A stretch of 64,000 nucleotides of DNA from positions 620,001-684,000 of the forward strand of contig CAWFGB010000005.1 of NCBI GenBank assembly GCA_963815285.1, read 5' to 3'. Shown here in pieces: positions 1 through 8,764 of the stretch (the stretch's first letter is position 1; each line of letters begins with the position of its first letter). The notes beneath the pieces are model-generated. The model was not told the origin of the DNA. It saw nothing but the letters and a program-made list of their open reading frames with translations, and ran no database searches. A program made the translations under genes and the position numbers. This DNA is from JACCSI01 sp963815285. Its GTDB lineage: Bacteria; Acidobacteriota; Vicinamibacteria; Vicinamibacterales; UBA2999.

Positions 1-126
1 GTCGGATGCGTCGGTCAGGCGGACCTGCGCGCTCACAGACGTCACGGCGACAACCAACATCGCGACCGCTATCAAACGCGCGCGCTCGGGCCGGTAGGTC
101 GAGTTGGCCAGGTGGAGGGGGTTCAT
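1..126 (-). CDS. Exported protein, N-terminal part only (runs off the window)
   Basis: An open frame starts with ATG at 126 and runs leftward off the window, giving 42 visible residues. They form a classic signal peptide: a basic segment around residues 12-17, a hydrophobic core (about residues 18-31) and an Ala-Gln cleavage-like site near residues 33-34. The start lies 2 bp beyond the stop of the upstream histidine kinase (129-131), so the two genes are probably co-transcribed. Nothing of the mature domain is visible, so no function can be assigned. An exported or periplasmic product is inferred from the signal peptide alone. Confidence 0.55.
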   Translation of the reverse strand, partial: MNPLHLANSTYRPERARLIAVAMLVVAVTSVSAQVRLTDASD

Positions 127-128
127 GA

Positions 129-785
129 CTACGGCACCCACACGATCATTCCGGCAAATCGGTTGTCTTCGTGTCGCTCGAACACCAACCCGTCGTGCGC
201 GGCGATGATGAACGCGGCGATGGGCAGGTCGAGCCCGAGGCCCCCGCGCGTGATGTCCAGTGGCACTTCGTGAGCGCTCGCAGATTCGGACTCCGTGGGG
301 GTAATCGTCAGCATGACGCCCGGCCGGCCGTCGCGCGTCTCAGGCCTCGCCAGAAGAAATACGCGGCAATCGGTCGCCTGCGCCCGAACCACGGCGGAGG
401 TGAGGCCGGCGAGCGCGATGCGCAGCAGCTCGTCGTCGGCGGTAATCGACAGCGCCGCGGTCTCGCCGACGTGCACGGTGACAATCGGCTCGGGCGGCAT
501 CGATACGGCACGGACGGCGGCGCGCAGGAGCGGTTCTAGCGCCGTAGGCTTCAAGGCCGCGGCGACCTCGTCACGCTGCAAGCGGGCGAGCGCACTCACC
601 TGCCCGAGGATGTCAGTCGCCCGGTCGCTGGCCTTCAACGCCGCCGTCACGGCGTGGCGATGCGTTTCGGGCAGGTCGTGGCTTTGCTGCTCCAGCAGCC
701 GCATGTACCCCCGCATCACGCCCAGCGGCGCGCGGACCTCGTGCGAGATGAGTGACAGGAGCCGTCCGAGTTGCTCGTGATTCAT
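129..785 (-). CDS. Short soluble sensor histidine kinase
   Basis: This 218-residue protein opens with a HisKA dimerisation/phosphoacceptor segment containing SHEVRAPLG (the His lies about 14 residues in). A degenerate ATPase domain follows: a weak N-box around LLRIALAGL and a G-rich stretch, RGGLGLDLPIAAFII, near the end. There is no transmembrane segment or sensory domain, so it is presumably cytoplasmic and needs a partner for input. An in-frame GTG at 797 is an alternative start. I chose the ATG because its reading begins at the usual distance before the H-box. The start faces the divergent glycosyltransferase, and the downstream gene begins 2 bp after its stop. The weak N-box leaves catalytic activity uncertain. 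Confidence 0.65.
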   Translation of the reverse strand: MNHEQLGRLLSLISHEVRAPLGVMRGYMRLLEQQSHDLPETHRHAVTAALKASDRATDILGQVSALARLQRDEVAAALKPTALEPLLRAAVRAVSMPPEPIVTVHVGETAALSITADDELLRIALAGLTSAVVRAQATDCRVFLLARPETRDGRPGVMLTITPTESESASAHEVPLDITRGGLGLDLPIAAFIIAAHDGLVFERHEDNRFAGMIVWVP

Positions 786-818
786 CGACGCGCACACGTA
801 AACTACCGTACGAACCGC

Positions 819-1517
819 TTGCCGCCACTTGTTTCACTCATCATCCCGGTCAAGGGCGATGCCGTGGCCCTCGAGGATCTGTTGCGCGACCTCAGCGCCG
901 AGATCGGCGCGGCCGCCGAGACCGTCGAGATCATCGTGTCGGCTGCCACGCCCGTGGACGCCGCGCTCTCGCGCGTTCGCGAGCGTGACACCAATGTGAT
1001 TTGGGTCGAGAGCGCGCCGGGCCGCGGGACCCAACTGAACGCCGGAGCCGTACGCGCGACGGGCAACTGGCTGTGGTTCGTGCACGCGGACAGCCGGGCC
1101 CCGCTCGGTTGGCTTGCCGCATTCCGCGGTATGGACCGAGACCAGAGCCTGGCCGGCGGCTCGTTCGCCTTCGCGCTCGACTCGGCGGCCTGGCAGGCCC
1201 GACTGCTCGAGCGCGCCGTCGCGCTGCGGGTTCGGTGGTTCAACCTGCCTTATGGCGACCAGGGCCTGTTTGTCAGACGCCACATCTTCGAATCCCTGGG
1301 CGGCTTTGCCCCGCTGCCGCTGATGGAGGACGTTGAGTTCGTCGGGCGGCTGACTCGATCAGGACAGCTGCGGCATCTAACGCTCAGGTTGACCACATCC
1401 GCGCGGCGGTGGGAGCGTGAGGGGTGGCTGCGCCGCAGCGTGCGCAATCTGACGACCCTGACCCTGTATGTGTTGGGCGTGTCGCCCGAGCGGTTGGCAA
1501 GGCGCTATTATGGATAG
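819..1517 (+). CDS. Family 2 glycosyltransferase, TIGR04283 type
   Basis: A GT-A glycosyltransferase of about 232 residues starting at TTG 819. SLIIPVKG is the usual first beta-strand, followed by GRGTQLNAG and the DXD-like FVHADSRAP. LPYGDQGLFVRR and LPLMEDVEF are hallmarks of the TIGR04283 group (transferase 2, rSAM/selenodomain-associated). The frame is open further upstream (GTG 777, TTG 771), but those starts would overlap the divergent kinase gene and add a non-family extension. A TIGR04282 protein, the usual partner of this family, lies 1.7 kb downstream beyond msrPQ. The sugar donor and acceptor are unknown. No radical-SAM gene is present here. Confidence 0.8.
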   Translation: MPPLVSLIIPVKGDAVALEDLLRDLSAEIGAAAETVEIIVSAATPVDAALSRVRERDTNVIWVESAPGRGTQLNAGAVRATGNWLWFVHADSRAPLGWLAAFRGMDRDQSLAGGSFAFALDSAAWQARLLERAVALRVRWFNLPYGDQGLFVRRHIFESLGGFAPLPLMEDVEFVGRLTRSGQLRHLTLRLTTSARRWEREGWLRRSVRNLTTLTLYVLGVSPERLARRYYG

Positions 1518-1562
1518 TGACGGCTACGAGCCCACCCCCGGGCGATTTCCGAGACCACCGCG

Positions 1563-2534
1563 ATGCTGATAAAGAAACCTGCCGACATTCGTGAATTCGA
1601 GGTCACGCCGAAGGATTTGTATCTGCGGCGCCGCGAGTTCATCCGGGCAGCCGGCAGCATGGCCGCCGTCGCCGCGACCACGGCCGTCGCGCCGTCGTTC
1701 CTCTCTGCGGCTGAGGTGACGCAGAACCCCAGCGCATACCGCTTCCCGGATCTCAAAAAGGGCAGCCCGTACGACACGACTGAAAAGCTCAACTCGTACA
1801 ACGACATCACCACCTACAACAATTTCTATGAGTTTGGCCTCGACAAGGCCGACCCGGCGCGTTACGCGCACACGCTCAAGCCGCGGCCCTGGTCAATCGT
1901 CGTCGAGGGCGAATGCAACAAACCAGGTCGTTACGACATCGAGGACTTCACCAAAGGCATTGGCCTCGAAGAGCGCATCTATCGCATGCGCTGCGTCGAA
2001 GCCTGGTCGATGGTCATTCCGTGGGTCGGCTTCCCCTTGAGCGAGGCGATCAAGAAGTTCGAGCCGAATGCCAAGGCGAAGTACGTCGAGTTCAAGACGC
2101 TGGTGGATCTGCGCCAGATGCCATCGCAGTCCGAGCCGAATTTACAGTGGCCGTATCGTGAAGGTTTGCGCATGGACGAAGCCATGCACCCGCTCACGCT
2201 GATGGCCGTCGGCCTTTACGGCGAAGTGCTACCCAATCAGAACGGGGCGCCCATTCGTCTGGTCGTGCCGTGGAAGTACGGCTTCAAGGGCATCAAGTCG
2301 ATTGTCAGCATGCGCTTCGTCGAGAACGAACCGCTCAACACGTGGAAGCAGACGCGCGCGAGCGAGTATGGCTTCTATGCCAACGTCAATCCAGATGTCG
2401 ATCATCCGCGCTGGAGCCAGAAAACCGAACGCCGAATCGGCGAGCTCTTCCGTCGTAAGACGCTGCCGTTCAACGGCTACGCCGACCAGGTCGCCTCGCT
2501 CTATGCGGGGATGGATCTGCGCAAGTTCTACTAG
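1563..2534 (+). CDS. msrP: MsrP, periplasmic protein-methionine-sulfoxide reductase, molybdopterin subunit
   Basis: A 323-residue protein with a twin-arginine signal (RRREFIRAAG, residues 22-31) followed by a hydrophobic stretch ending near SAAEV. The sulfite-oxidase-type molybdopterin fold carries the cofactor-ligating Cys at 144 in MRCVEAWSM. The conserved family tail VPWKYGFKGIKSI is present. In this family MsrP reduces methionine sulfoxide in oxidised envelope proteins, taking electrons from the haem protein MsrQ. The next gene is msrQ, starting 3 bp after this stop, which supports the assignment. Length matches the Escherichia coli protein. The fold and partner gene make this a secure call. 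Confidence 0.96.
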   Translation: MLIKKPADIREFEVTPKDLYLRRREFIRAAGSMAAVAATTAVAPSFLSAAEVTQNPSAYRFPDLKKGSPYDTTEKLNSYNDITTYNNFYEFGLDKADPARYAHTLKPRPWSIVVEGECNKPGRYDIEDFTKGIGLEERIYRMRCVEAWSMVIPWVGFPLSEAIKKFEPNAKAKYVEFKTLVDLRQMPSQSEPNLQWPYREGLRMDEAMHPLTLMAVGLYGEVLPNQNGAPIRLVVPWKYGFKGIKSIVSMRFVENEPLNTWKQTRASEYGFYANVNPDVDHPRWSQKTERRIGELFRRKTLPFNGYADQVASLYAGMDLRKFY

Positions 2535-2537
2535 GCA

Positions 2538-3173
2538 GTGACGCAGACCCAGCTTGTCCGGCGGGTGCTCAAGCCCGCCGTCTTTCTGGCGTGTCTGGTG
2601 CCGGCGGGGCGCTTGCTCTACAACGCGCTGTGGGGCAGTCTCGGCGTCAACCCGCTCGAGACCTTGACCAACGAGACCGGGATCTGGACGTTGCGGCTGC
2701 TCGTCGCGACGATTGCCATCACGCCCATTCGGTGGCTGACCAGGTGGAACCCGATCATCAACTTGCGCCGGATGATTGGCCTGTTCGCGTTCTTCTACGG
2801 CACCGTCCACTTCTCCATCTACTTTCTGTTCGACCGCTCCCTGATGCTCGACGGGCTCTGGGAGGATATCGTGCTGCGGCCGTACATCACGGTCGGGTTC
2901 ACCGCGTTCGTCTTGATGATCCCGCTCGCGATTACCTCGACCAAGGGCTGGATTCGCCGGTTGGGCGGGCAGCGCTGGAACCTGCTCCACAAGCTGGTCT
3001 ACGTGTCGGCGACCCTCGGCGTGCTGCACTACTGGTGGAAGGTGAAGCTCGATGTCACCAACCCGATGTTCTACGCCGCCATCGTCGGTGTCCTGCTTGG
3101 CTGGCGCGTGGTGAAAGCGGTGGCGAAGCGAAACGCCGCCCGCGCCGGCCGGGCGGTTCCGGCGCGCACGTAG
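2538..3173 (+). CDS. msrQ: MsrQ, haem-binding membrane subunit of the MsrPQ system
   Basis: A 211-residue integral membrane protein with about six hydrophobic helices. GTVHFSIYF, LLHKLVYVS and LHYWW contain the histidines expected to ligate haem b in the ferric-reductase-like domain. It passes electrons from the quinone pool or flavin to MsrP on the periplasmic side. The start is GTG 2538, three bases after the msrP stop, so the pair is translationally coupled. The C-terminal tail is basic (KRNAARAGRAV). Length and order match the usual msrPQ operon. Confidence 0.94.
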   Translation: MTQTQLVRRVLKPAVFLACLVPAGRLLYNALWGSLGVNPLETLTNETGIWTLRLLVATIAITPIRWLTRWNPIINLRRMIGLFAFFYGTVHFSIYFLFDRSLMLDGLWEDIVLRPYITVGFTAFVLMIPLAITSTKGWIRRLGGQRWNLLHKLVYVSATLGVLHYWWKVKLDVTNPMFYAAIVGVLLGWRVVKAVAKRNAARAGRAVPART

Positions 3174-3193
3174 GCGACGCCGCCTCCGCCGCC

Positions 3194-3865
3194 ATGGCTT
3201 CTTCAGCGGCTTCGGCGCGACAGGTCGTCATCCTGGCGCGAGCGCCCTCTGCGAGCGGTAAGACGCGGCTGACGGCGCACTTGATCGAGCACCGCGCCCG
3301 TGCGCTTCGCGAGCGACTGTTCCTGGACACGCTGGCCGCCGCGCGCGCGGCCGGCTATCCGGTCATCGTGAGCTTCACGCCGGATGATGCCGTCGAGGAA
3401 ATGCGCGGGCTCGTCGGCGACGCCAGGTTGATCGCACAGCGGGGCGACGATCTGGGCGCTCGCATGCGCCACGCGCTGCTCGACGCGCTGGCATTAGGGG
3501 CGGATGCGGTCGTCCTGATCGGTTCGGATCTGCCAACGCTGCCTCCCGAAAACATCGTTCGCGCCTTCGACATGTTGGAGGGCGCCGGAGGTGGCGTGGA
3601 ACGCGCGGGCTGCAGCGCCACCTGCGATGTGGTGTTCGGTCCAACCGAGGACGGCGGGTTTTATTTGGTCGGCGCCCGCGGTGACATTCAGAACATCTTC
3701 ACCGGCATCTCGTGGGGCCGCAGCGACGTGCTCGCGCGGGTGACCGCGGCCGCGCAAGGGGCTGGGGTCGCCGTTGGCCTTGCGCCCACGTGGTGGGACG
3801 TGGACGTGCCAGAGGACCTGCGTCGTTACGCCGGGTATGACGAGTTTTCCCGCGGTGACCGCTAA
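3194..3865 (+). CDS. TIGR04282-type glycosyl/nucleotidyltransferase-like protein
   Basis: A 223-residue protein starting at ATG 3194, 20 bp after msrQ. It begins with a nucleotidyltransferase-like strand and loop (VVILARAPSASGKTRL). VVLIGSDLPTLPPE is the metal-binding Asp motif, and GPTEDGGFYLVG is diagnostic of the TIGR04282 group (transferase 1, rSAM/selenodomain-associated), as is FTGISWGRSDV further on. WWDVDVPEDL closes the domain. These proteins resemble CofC and MobA-like transferases. The TIGR04283 partner is at 819-1517, so both members of a usually adjacent pair flank msrPQ. Substrate is unknown. The open frame extends upstream inside msrQ but is only a shadow there. Confidence 0.82.
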   Translation: MASSAASARQVVILARAPSASGKTRLTAHLIEHRARALRERLFLDTLAAARAAGYPVIVSFTPDDAVEEMRGLVGDARLIAQRGDDLGARMRHALLDALALGADAVVLIGSDLPTLPPENIVRAFDMLEGAGGGVERAGCSATCDVVFGPTEDGGFYLVGARGDIQNIFTGISWGRSDVLARVTAAAQGAGVAVGLAPTWWDVDVPEDLRRYAGYDEFSRGDR

Positions 3866-3987
3866 GCGGACCCGGCCGCCGCGAAGATCCGATTGACGTT
3901 TTCTTCAGAGAAGAACTCCGCAGGGCATCGCACGCCCCCGAAGACCTGCGCGAATTCATCCAAAACAGCTACTGAGGAAAGCACAGA

Positions 3988-5820
3988 TCACAGTTTCAGC
4001 CGCATCTGCTCCAGCCGCTTCTTGTGGTGCGGCGACAACGCGTACAGTTCGCGAAGGCCGGGATATAGATAATTGAACGGAGAGGCGCCGTCGGTGTAGG
4101 CCATTTCCTGATACTCCAGCGCACGCTCCCGTTCGCCGAGCGCTGCGTAGAGGAAGACGTAGCACTGTGGCGTCACGTAGGTGTCAGGCGGAAGCGCCTG
4201 GAGCTCGTCGATGATGGCAAGCGCCTCGTCACGGCGGCCGTGTTCGGCGTAACAACGGCCGAGCAGCCCGAGGTAGAACGGAGCCCGCTGACCGAGTGTC
4301 GCCGCCAGTTCGAGATCGGCGATCGCTTCGTCACTCATGCCATGCGCAAGCCGCGACAGGCCGCGTAAGTGGATCGCAAACACGTAGTTTGGGTCGAACC
4401 GCAAGCACTCGCTGCACGCATCGATGGCCTGCGTGTATTGGCCGGCGAGAAACAAGGTCTGCGCGCGTCCGGTGGTCACGAGGCGCGACGATGGTGCGAG
4501 GGCCAGTCCGCGGTCGGCCTCAGCAAAGGCCGCATCCTGCCGTCCGAGCAAAATCAGCAGCCATGAGTAATAGATGCGGGCCATCGCGTCGGCGCCATCG
4601 AGGGCGAGCCCGCGCCTGAAGGCGGTTTCCGCCCCTTCCCAGTCCCAGTCGCCACCGAGTTTGGCCAGCCCGAGCTCGATGTAGGCCTGCCCGAGCCGAC
4701 TGTTGATGCTGATGGCCCGTGCGGCAGCCTGCGCCGCGACTCCGAAGGCCAGGGCTGGCTTGATGATCGAGTAGAAGCCGAGAAAGTTGTAGGCGTTGGC
4801 CAGCGCGGCGTGCGCACGCGCAAACTGCGGGTCGCAATCAATCGCAAACTGGAACTGCTCGAGCGCGAGTCGCCAGCCGCCCTCGTGGCAGGACGCCCAC
4901 AGGTGCTTGCCGCGCTTGAACGCGTGATACGCGTCGGGCACCGTTGAATATCCTCCAGCGGGCTCGGGTGCGGCCAGGGCTTCAGCCCGCGCGTGTGGAA
5001 GCGCGTCGAGGTCGGCGCGCAGGGTGGCGGCTGACTGGTAACGCTGGTCCGGGTGTTTCGCGAGCAGGCGATCGATGATCTGCGCCAGCTGGACTGGATG
5101 ATGTGGCGCGAGCTGGCGCAGCGGGACATGAGGCTGATGCCGGATAGCGTCAGCCAGCGCGTATCGCGAACTGTGGTCGAACGGGCGGGCTCCCGTGGCC
5201 AGCTGGTATAGAACGATGCCGAGAGCAAAGAAGTCACAGCGGTGATCGACGACGCCGCCGGCCAGCTGCTCGGGAGACATGTAGTGGATCGTGCCGACAG
5301 TGGTCCCGGCACCGGTGAGATCGTCCGAGACCTCCCGGTCGTGGCCAGCGGGAAAGTGGGTCGCGAGGCCGAAATCCAGCAGCTTGACCAGCCCGCTCGT
5401 GGTGACAAAGATGTTCCCCGGTTTGATGTCGCGGTGGATGATGCCGGCATCGTGCGCGGCGCCGAGTCCGTCCACCACCTGGCGTATGATGTCGACGATT
5501 TCGGTCAGCGTTGGTAGGTCGCGCATCAGCCGTGGCTTCAGGCTGCAGCCTTCGAGGAGCTCCATGGCGATGAAGGGTCGCGATTCGCTCTCGCTCGCGT
5601 CGAGCACGGTGCAGATGTTCGGGTGGTTGAGCGACGAGGCGAGCCGCGCCTCGCGCTTGAAGCGACGAATGGCATCGACGTTCTCGGCCAGCTCATCCTT
5701 TAGGACCTTGATGGCGACCGAGCGGGGAAGCCTGGTGTCTTGCGCCTCGTAGACAACGCCCATGCCGCCGGCGCCGAGCGAGCGGATCAGATAAAAGTGT
5801 GAGATATGTCGGCCAATCAC
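3988..5820 (-). CDS. Ser/Thr protein kinase with C-terminal TPR repeats
   Basis: About 610 residues from GTG 5820. The kinase domain fills residues 9-275: glycine loop GAGGMG, Lys38 in VAIKVL, HRDIKPGN with Asp131, and DFG at 149-151, then TIHYMSPEQ. The second half (about 320-600) has repeated TPR-like helices such as ARAHAALANAYNFLG and QAYIELGLAKLG. No transmembrane segment separates them, so the protein is probably cytoplasmic. The frame is open up to 6222, but that part lies antisense to the divergent sigma factor and is not kinase-like, so I placed the start just before the glycine loop. Kinases beside ECF-type sigma factors are common in Acidobacteria and Planctomycetes and may control the sigma factor; here that is inference. 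Confidence 0.88.
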   Translation of the reverse strand: MIGRHISHFYLIRSLGAGGMGVVYEAQDTRLPRSVAIKVLKDELAENVDAIRRFKREARLASSLNHPNICTVLDASESESRPFIAMELLEGCSLKPRLMRDLPTLTEIVDIIRQVVDGLGAAHDAGIIHRDIKPGNIFVTTSGLVKLLDFGLATHFPAGHDREVSDDLTGAGTTVGTIHYMSPEQLAGGVVDHRCDFFALGIVLYQLATGARPFDHSSRYALADAIRHQPHVPLRQLAPHHPVQLAQIIDRLLAKHPDQRYQSAATLRADLDALPHARAEALAAPEPAGGYSTVPDAYHAFKRGKHLWASCHEGGWRLALEQFQFAIDCDPQFARAHAALANAYNFLGFYSIIKPALAFGVAAQAAARAISINSRLGQAYIELGLAKLGGDWDWEGAETAFRRGLALDGADAMARIYYSWLLILLGRQDAAFAEADRGLALAPSSRLVTTGRAQTLFLAGQYTQAIDACSECLRFDPNYVFAIHLRGLSRLAHGMSDEAIADLELAATLGQRAPFYLGLLGRCYAEHGRRDEALAIIDELQALPPDTYVTPQCYVFLYAALGERERALEYQEMAYTDGASPFNYLYPGLRELYALSPHHKKRLEQMRLKL

Positions 5821-6408
5821 AGCGGCGCCAAGGAGACCCCATTGTCCTCCGATTCCACGCTCGACGTCCTGGCCCGTGCGCAGGACGGTGACTCCGCCGC
5901 GGCGCGCGTGCTGATGGAGCGAGCGCTGCCGTCGGTGAAGCGCTGGGCGCGAGGTCGGCTGCCCAGATACGCCCGCAGCGACGCCGACACTGAAGACGTC
6001 GTGCAGGACGCTTTTCTGGGCACGTTTAGGAATCTCAAACGCTTCCGGCATTACACCGTCGGCGCGTTGCACACTTACTTGCGCCGTTCGGTCATCAATC
6101 GCATCCGGGATGTCATCCGCGGGTCGCAGCGCCGCCCAGTCGAGGTTGGCGGTGACGCGGATCCGCCCGACTGGAGGCCCTCGCCGCTCGAACGCGCCAT
6201 CCTGGGAGAGCGCGTCGAGCACTTCCTGCAGGCCCTCAGTCGATTGCGCCCGGCTGACCGCCAGGTGGTCGTATGGCGTCTCGAGTTGGGCTACACGCCG
6301 CAGGAGATAGCCACTCGGCTGGGTAAGTCCGAAGCGGCGGCCGCCATGACCGTCTCACGCGCAATGGCGCGCCTGGCAAAAGAGCTCAACATGCCGCCAC
6401 ACGCGTAG
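5806..6408 (+). CDS. ECF-like sigma-70 family factor
   Basis: A 200-residue sigma factor. Region 2 covers about residues 25-95 (DTEDVVQDAFLGTFRNL). Region 4 is an HTH near residues 150-195 (LRPADRQVVVWRLELGYTPQEIATRLG). It belongs to the ECF-like group often encoded next to serine/threonine kinases. ATG 5806 overlaps the divergent kinase start (5820) by 15 bp. If TTG 5841 is used instead the genes are just separated. There is no anti-sigma factor beside it; the kinase is the likely regulator. Target promoters cannot be read from the sequence. Confidence 0.88.
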   Translation: MSANHSGAKETPLSSDSTLDVLARAQDGDSAAARVLMERALPSVKRWARGRLPRYARSDADTEDVVQDAFLGTFRNLKRFRHYTVGALHTYLRRSVINRIRDVIRGSQRRPVEVGGDADPPDWRPSPLERAILGERVEHFLQALSRLRPADRQVVVWRLELGYTPQEIATRLGKSEAAAAMTVSRAMARLAKELNMPPHA

Positions 6409-6468
6409 GGCTGTTAGGAATTCGGCCGTTCGGCGTTAATCCCCCAAGGGTGGGTCCAAGGAGGAATC

Positions 6469-7368
6469 ATGAAGCACCGATTCCGTTCAGCCCTTGTGTT
6501 CGCGTTCTTACTCGGCAGTGGTGGTGGCTGCGATTCGACCACACCGCTAAGTCCGACTTCCAGTCCGCACACTGGGACAGGGACCTTGACAGCTGCCGGT
6601 TCCAATCCACAGGCCATCGAGATACAAGGAAACGTCTCGGACAAGGCCTGGCGCCCGCTTGCTGGCGTGCGCGTTGAGGTGCTCGACGGGCCAGACGCCG
6701 GGCTATCGACGGTCACCGATTCATATGGCGAGTTTCGTCTCGTCGGTAAGTTTGATCTGGCGACGCGATTTCGCGCCAGCTCGCCGCAGCATCGCGAGGT
6801 AATCCGTACGTTGCCGCCGCGCTGTGAAAGCTGCCCGGCTACGAGCTGGACGATCTACTTTTCCCTCGAAACGACGGCGTCTTCCGTCGATATGACGGGG
6901 AAGTACGTCGTGACCTTAGTCGCTGATCCCGCGTGTACGACGCTCCCCGACCAGTTTCGAAAACGGACCTATGCGGCGACCATCTTACCGACTGAGCCTC
7001 AGAGCGCGGCGCGGTTCCATGCGAGCGTAGGGGGCGGCACCTTTCTCGCCGGATACGACCAGTTCGTGATCGGCGTCGCTGGCGACGCCTTCGCGGCGTG
7101 GCTCGGCGACTTCTACTCCGGCTCGCCCGGTGTGGCAGAGCGTGTCGAGGCCAACAGCGTGCTTGCTTTCGTGGGTTACGCGCAGGCGCAGGGTGTTGTT
7201 GACGGCGCCACCGTCAGGGCCTCGCTCGATGGGACCATCAGCTACTGCGAACTCCAGGGCGACCCCCCCTCGCGTTACACGTGTCTGTCCGAGTCCACGG
7301 TCGCGCGGGTATGCACGTCCGCGAAGCATCAGCTAATCTTGCAGCGCACCGCGTCGAACTTACCGTAA
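6469..7368 (+). CDS. Lipoprotein with carboxypeptidase-regulatory-like (CarbD) domain
   Basis: A 299-residue protein with an N-terminal signal ending in a lipobox-like GSGGGC, so probably lipid-anchored. Residues about 50-90 (IEIQGNVSDKAWRPLAGVRVEV and DSYGEFRLVG) form a CarbD/Ig-like beta-sandwich as seen on many outer-membrane-associated proteins. The rest has Cys pairs (PPRCESCPA, CELQG, VCTSAKH) and no recognised domain. A good ribosome site, AAGGAGG, lies 6-12 bp before ATG 6469. It stands between the sigma factor and a convergent reductase. Function unknown. Confidence 0.7.
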   Translation: MKHRFRSALVFAFLLGSGGGCDSTTPLSPTSSPHTGTGTLTAAGSNPQAIEIQGNVSDKAWRPLAGVRVEVLDGPDAGLSTVTDSYGEFRLVGKFDLATRFRASSPQHREVIRTLPPRCESCPATSWTIYFSLETTASSVDMTGKYVVTLVADPACTTLPDQFRKRTYAATILPTEPQSAARFHASVGGGTFLAGYDQFVIGVAGDAFAAWLGDFYSGSPGVAERVEANSVLAFVGYAQAQGVVDGATVRASLDGTISYCELQGDPPSRYTCLSESTVARVCTSAKHQLILQRTASNLP

Positions 7369-7387
7369 CAGCAAACCCGCAGGGGAA

Positions 7388-8764
7388 TCAGTCCGGCGGT
7401 CGCGACTCGCCGAGCACCGTCGGAATGAGCTCGGACACCGTCGGGTGAATCGGTACCGCGTTCTTGAGCACGTCGTCGGTGGCGCCTGCGTTCATCATGT
7501 CGAGAACGCCGTGAATGGCTTCGTCGCCGCCGGTGCCGAGAATGGCGGCGCCCAGGATCTTACGGGTCTGGGCATCCACGACGGTCTTCATCAGCCCCTG
7601 CGTCTCGCCCTTTTCGATGGCGCGGCCCACTTTGCTCATCGGGCGGCGACCGATGAGGATCGAGTGCCCGGCGGCGCGTGCCTGTGCTTCGGTCAGGCCG
7701 ACGCGACCGAGCGGCGGGTCGATGTAGAGAGCATAGGCGCTGACGCGATCGCTCAGCCGGCGGTGGCCGCCGTCGAGCAGGTTGGCCGCGACGATCTCGA
7801 AGTCGTTGTACGACGTGTGGGTGAATGCGCCGCGACCGTTGCAGTCGCCCAGCGCCCAGATGCCGGGGACGTTGGTCGCGAGCGTGTCGTCGACGACGAT
7901 GTAGCCGTGTTTATCAACGTTGACCCCAACGCGGTCGAGCCCGAGATCGTGCGTGTTGGGTTGGCGGCCGACTGCCAGCAGTACGTGCGATCCGGACACG
8001 GTGGGTGAGCCGTCCGTGCAGTCCACTCCGACGCGGACGCCCTTGTCGTCCCGGGCCAGGCTGATGCAGGTGGCGTTGGTGCGCACCTCGATACCCTCGG
8101 CCATCATGATCTCAGCGATGGCGTCTGACACCTCCACGTCTTCGCGGCTGATCAGTCGAGGCCCTTTCTCGACGATGCTGACCTTGGCGCCGAAGCGCCG
8201 AAACATCTGCCCGAACTCGAGGCCGATGTAGCTGCCGCCGACGACGACCAGATGGTCCGGCACGTAATCGAGCGCCAGGATCGTCGTGTTGGTGAGGAAG
8301 GGCACGTCACGCACGCCGGGCATATCGGGTACGATGGCTCGTCCGCCGACGTTGATGAAGATTCGCGGGGCGGTGAACACCTCGTTGTCGACGCGGACGC
8401 GATCTGTGCTTTCGAAGCGGGCATGTCCCTGCACGACCGTGCAGCCGTTCATGCCGCGCAGCCACTTCTCGACGCCGCTTCTCGCGTTGAGCGTCACCGC
8501 GTCGGCGCGTGCCTTGACGCGTGGCATGTCCACCCGCACGGGGCCGTTGGTCACAACGCCGAAGTCCGCGCCGCGTCGCGCGAGATGTGCCGCATAGGCG
8601 CTGGCGACCAGCGTTTTCGTGGGCATGCAGCCGGTGTTGACGCAGGTGCCGCCGAACAGATGTCGCTCGGCCAGCATGACCGTCATGCCGGCTGCGGTGA
8701 GACGGCCGGCGAGTGGGGGACCGGCCTGTCCCGCGCCGATGATGATGGCGTCGACGCGCGTCAT
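7388..8764 (-). CDS. Mercuric-reductase-like FAD/NAD(P)-disulfide oxidoreductase
   Basis: A 458-residue flavoprotein disulfide reductase. It has an FAD site IIIGAGQAGPPLAGRL (residues 7-22) and the redox-active pair Cys41/Cys46 in GGTCVNTGCMPTK. An NAD(P) site VVVGGSYIGLEFGQ and a second FAD contact GIWALGDCNG are also present. The C-terminal dimerisation domain has IHPTVSELIP, with the histidine typical of the family. It lacks the N-terminal heavy-metal domain and the C-terminal Cys pair of true MerA, so Hg(II) reduction is not indicated. No mer genes are nearby. ATG 8764 overlaps the upstream stop (ATGA at 8761-8764), so it is coupled to the DUF4126 gene. Substrate unknown. Confidence 0.88.
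   Translation of the reverse strand: MTRVDAIIIGAGQAGPPLAGRLTAAGMTVMLAERHLFGGTCVNTGCMPTKTLVASAYAAHLARRGADFGVVTNGPVRVDMPRVKARADAVTLNARSGVEKWLRGMNGCTVVQGHARFESTDRVRVDNEVFTAPRIFINVGGRAIVPDMPGVRDVPFLTNTTILALDYVPDHLVVVGGSYIGLEFGQMFRRFGAKVSIVEKGPRLISREDVEVSDAIAEIMMAEGIEVRTNATCISLARDDKGVRVGVDCTDGSPTVSGSHVLLAVGRQPNTHDLGLDRVGVNVDKHGYIVVDDTLATNVPGIWALGDCNGRGAFTHTSYNDFEIVAANLLDGGHRRLSDRVSAYALYIDPPLGRVGLTEAQARAAGHSILIGRRPMSKVGRAIEKGETQGLMKTVVDAQTRKILGAAILGTGGDEAIHGVLDMMNAGATDDVLKNAVPIHPTVSELIPTVLGESRPPD

Noticed and set aside
7388..8764. Calling this gene merA
   Set aside because: The redox Cys pair fits the whole reductase family, but the heavy-metal domain, C-terminal Cys pair and other mer genes are absent.
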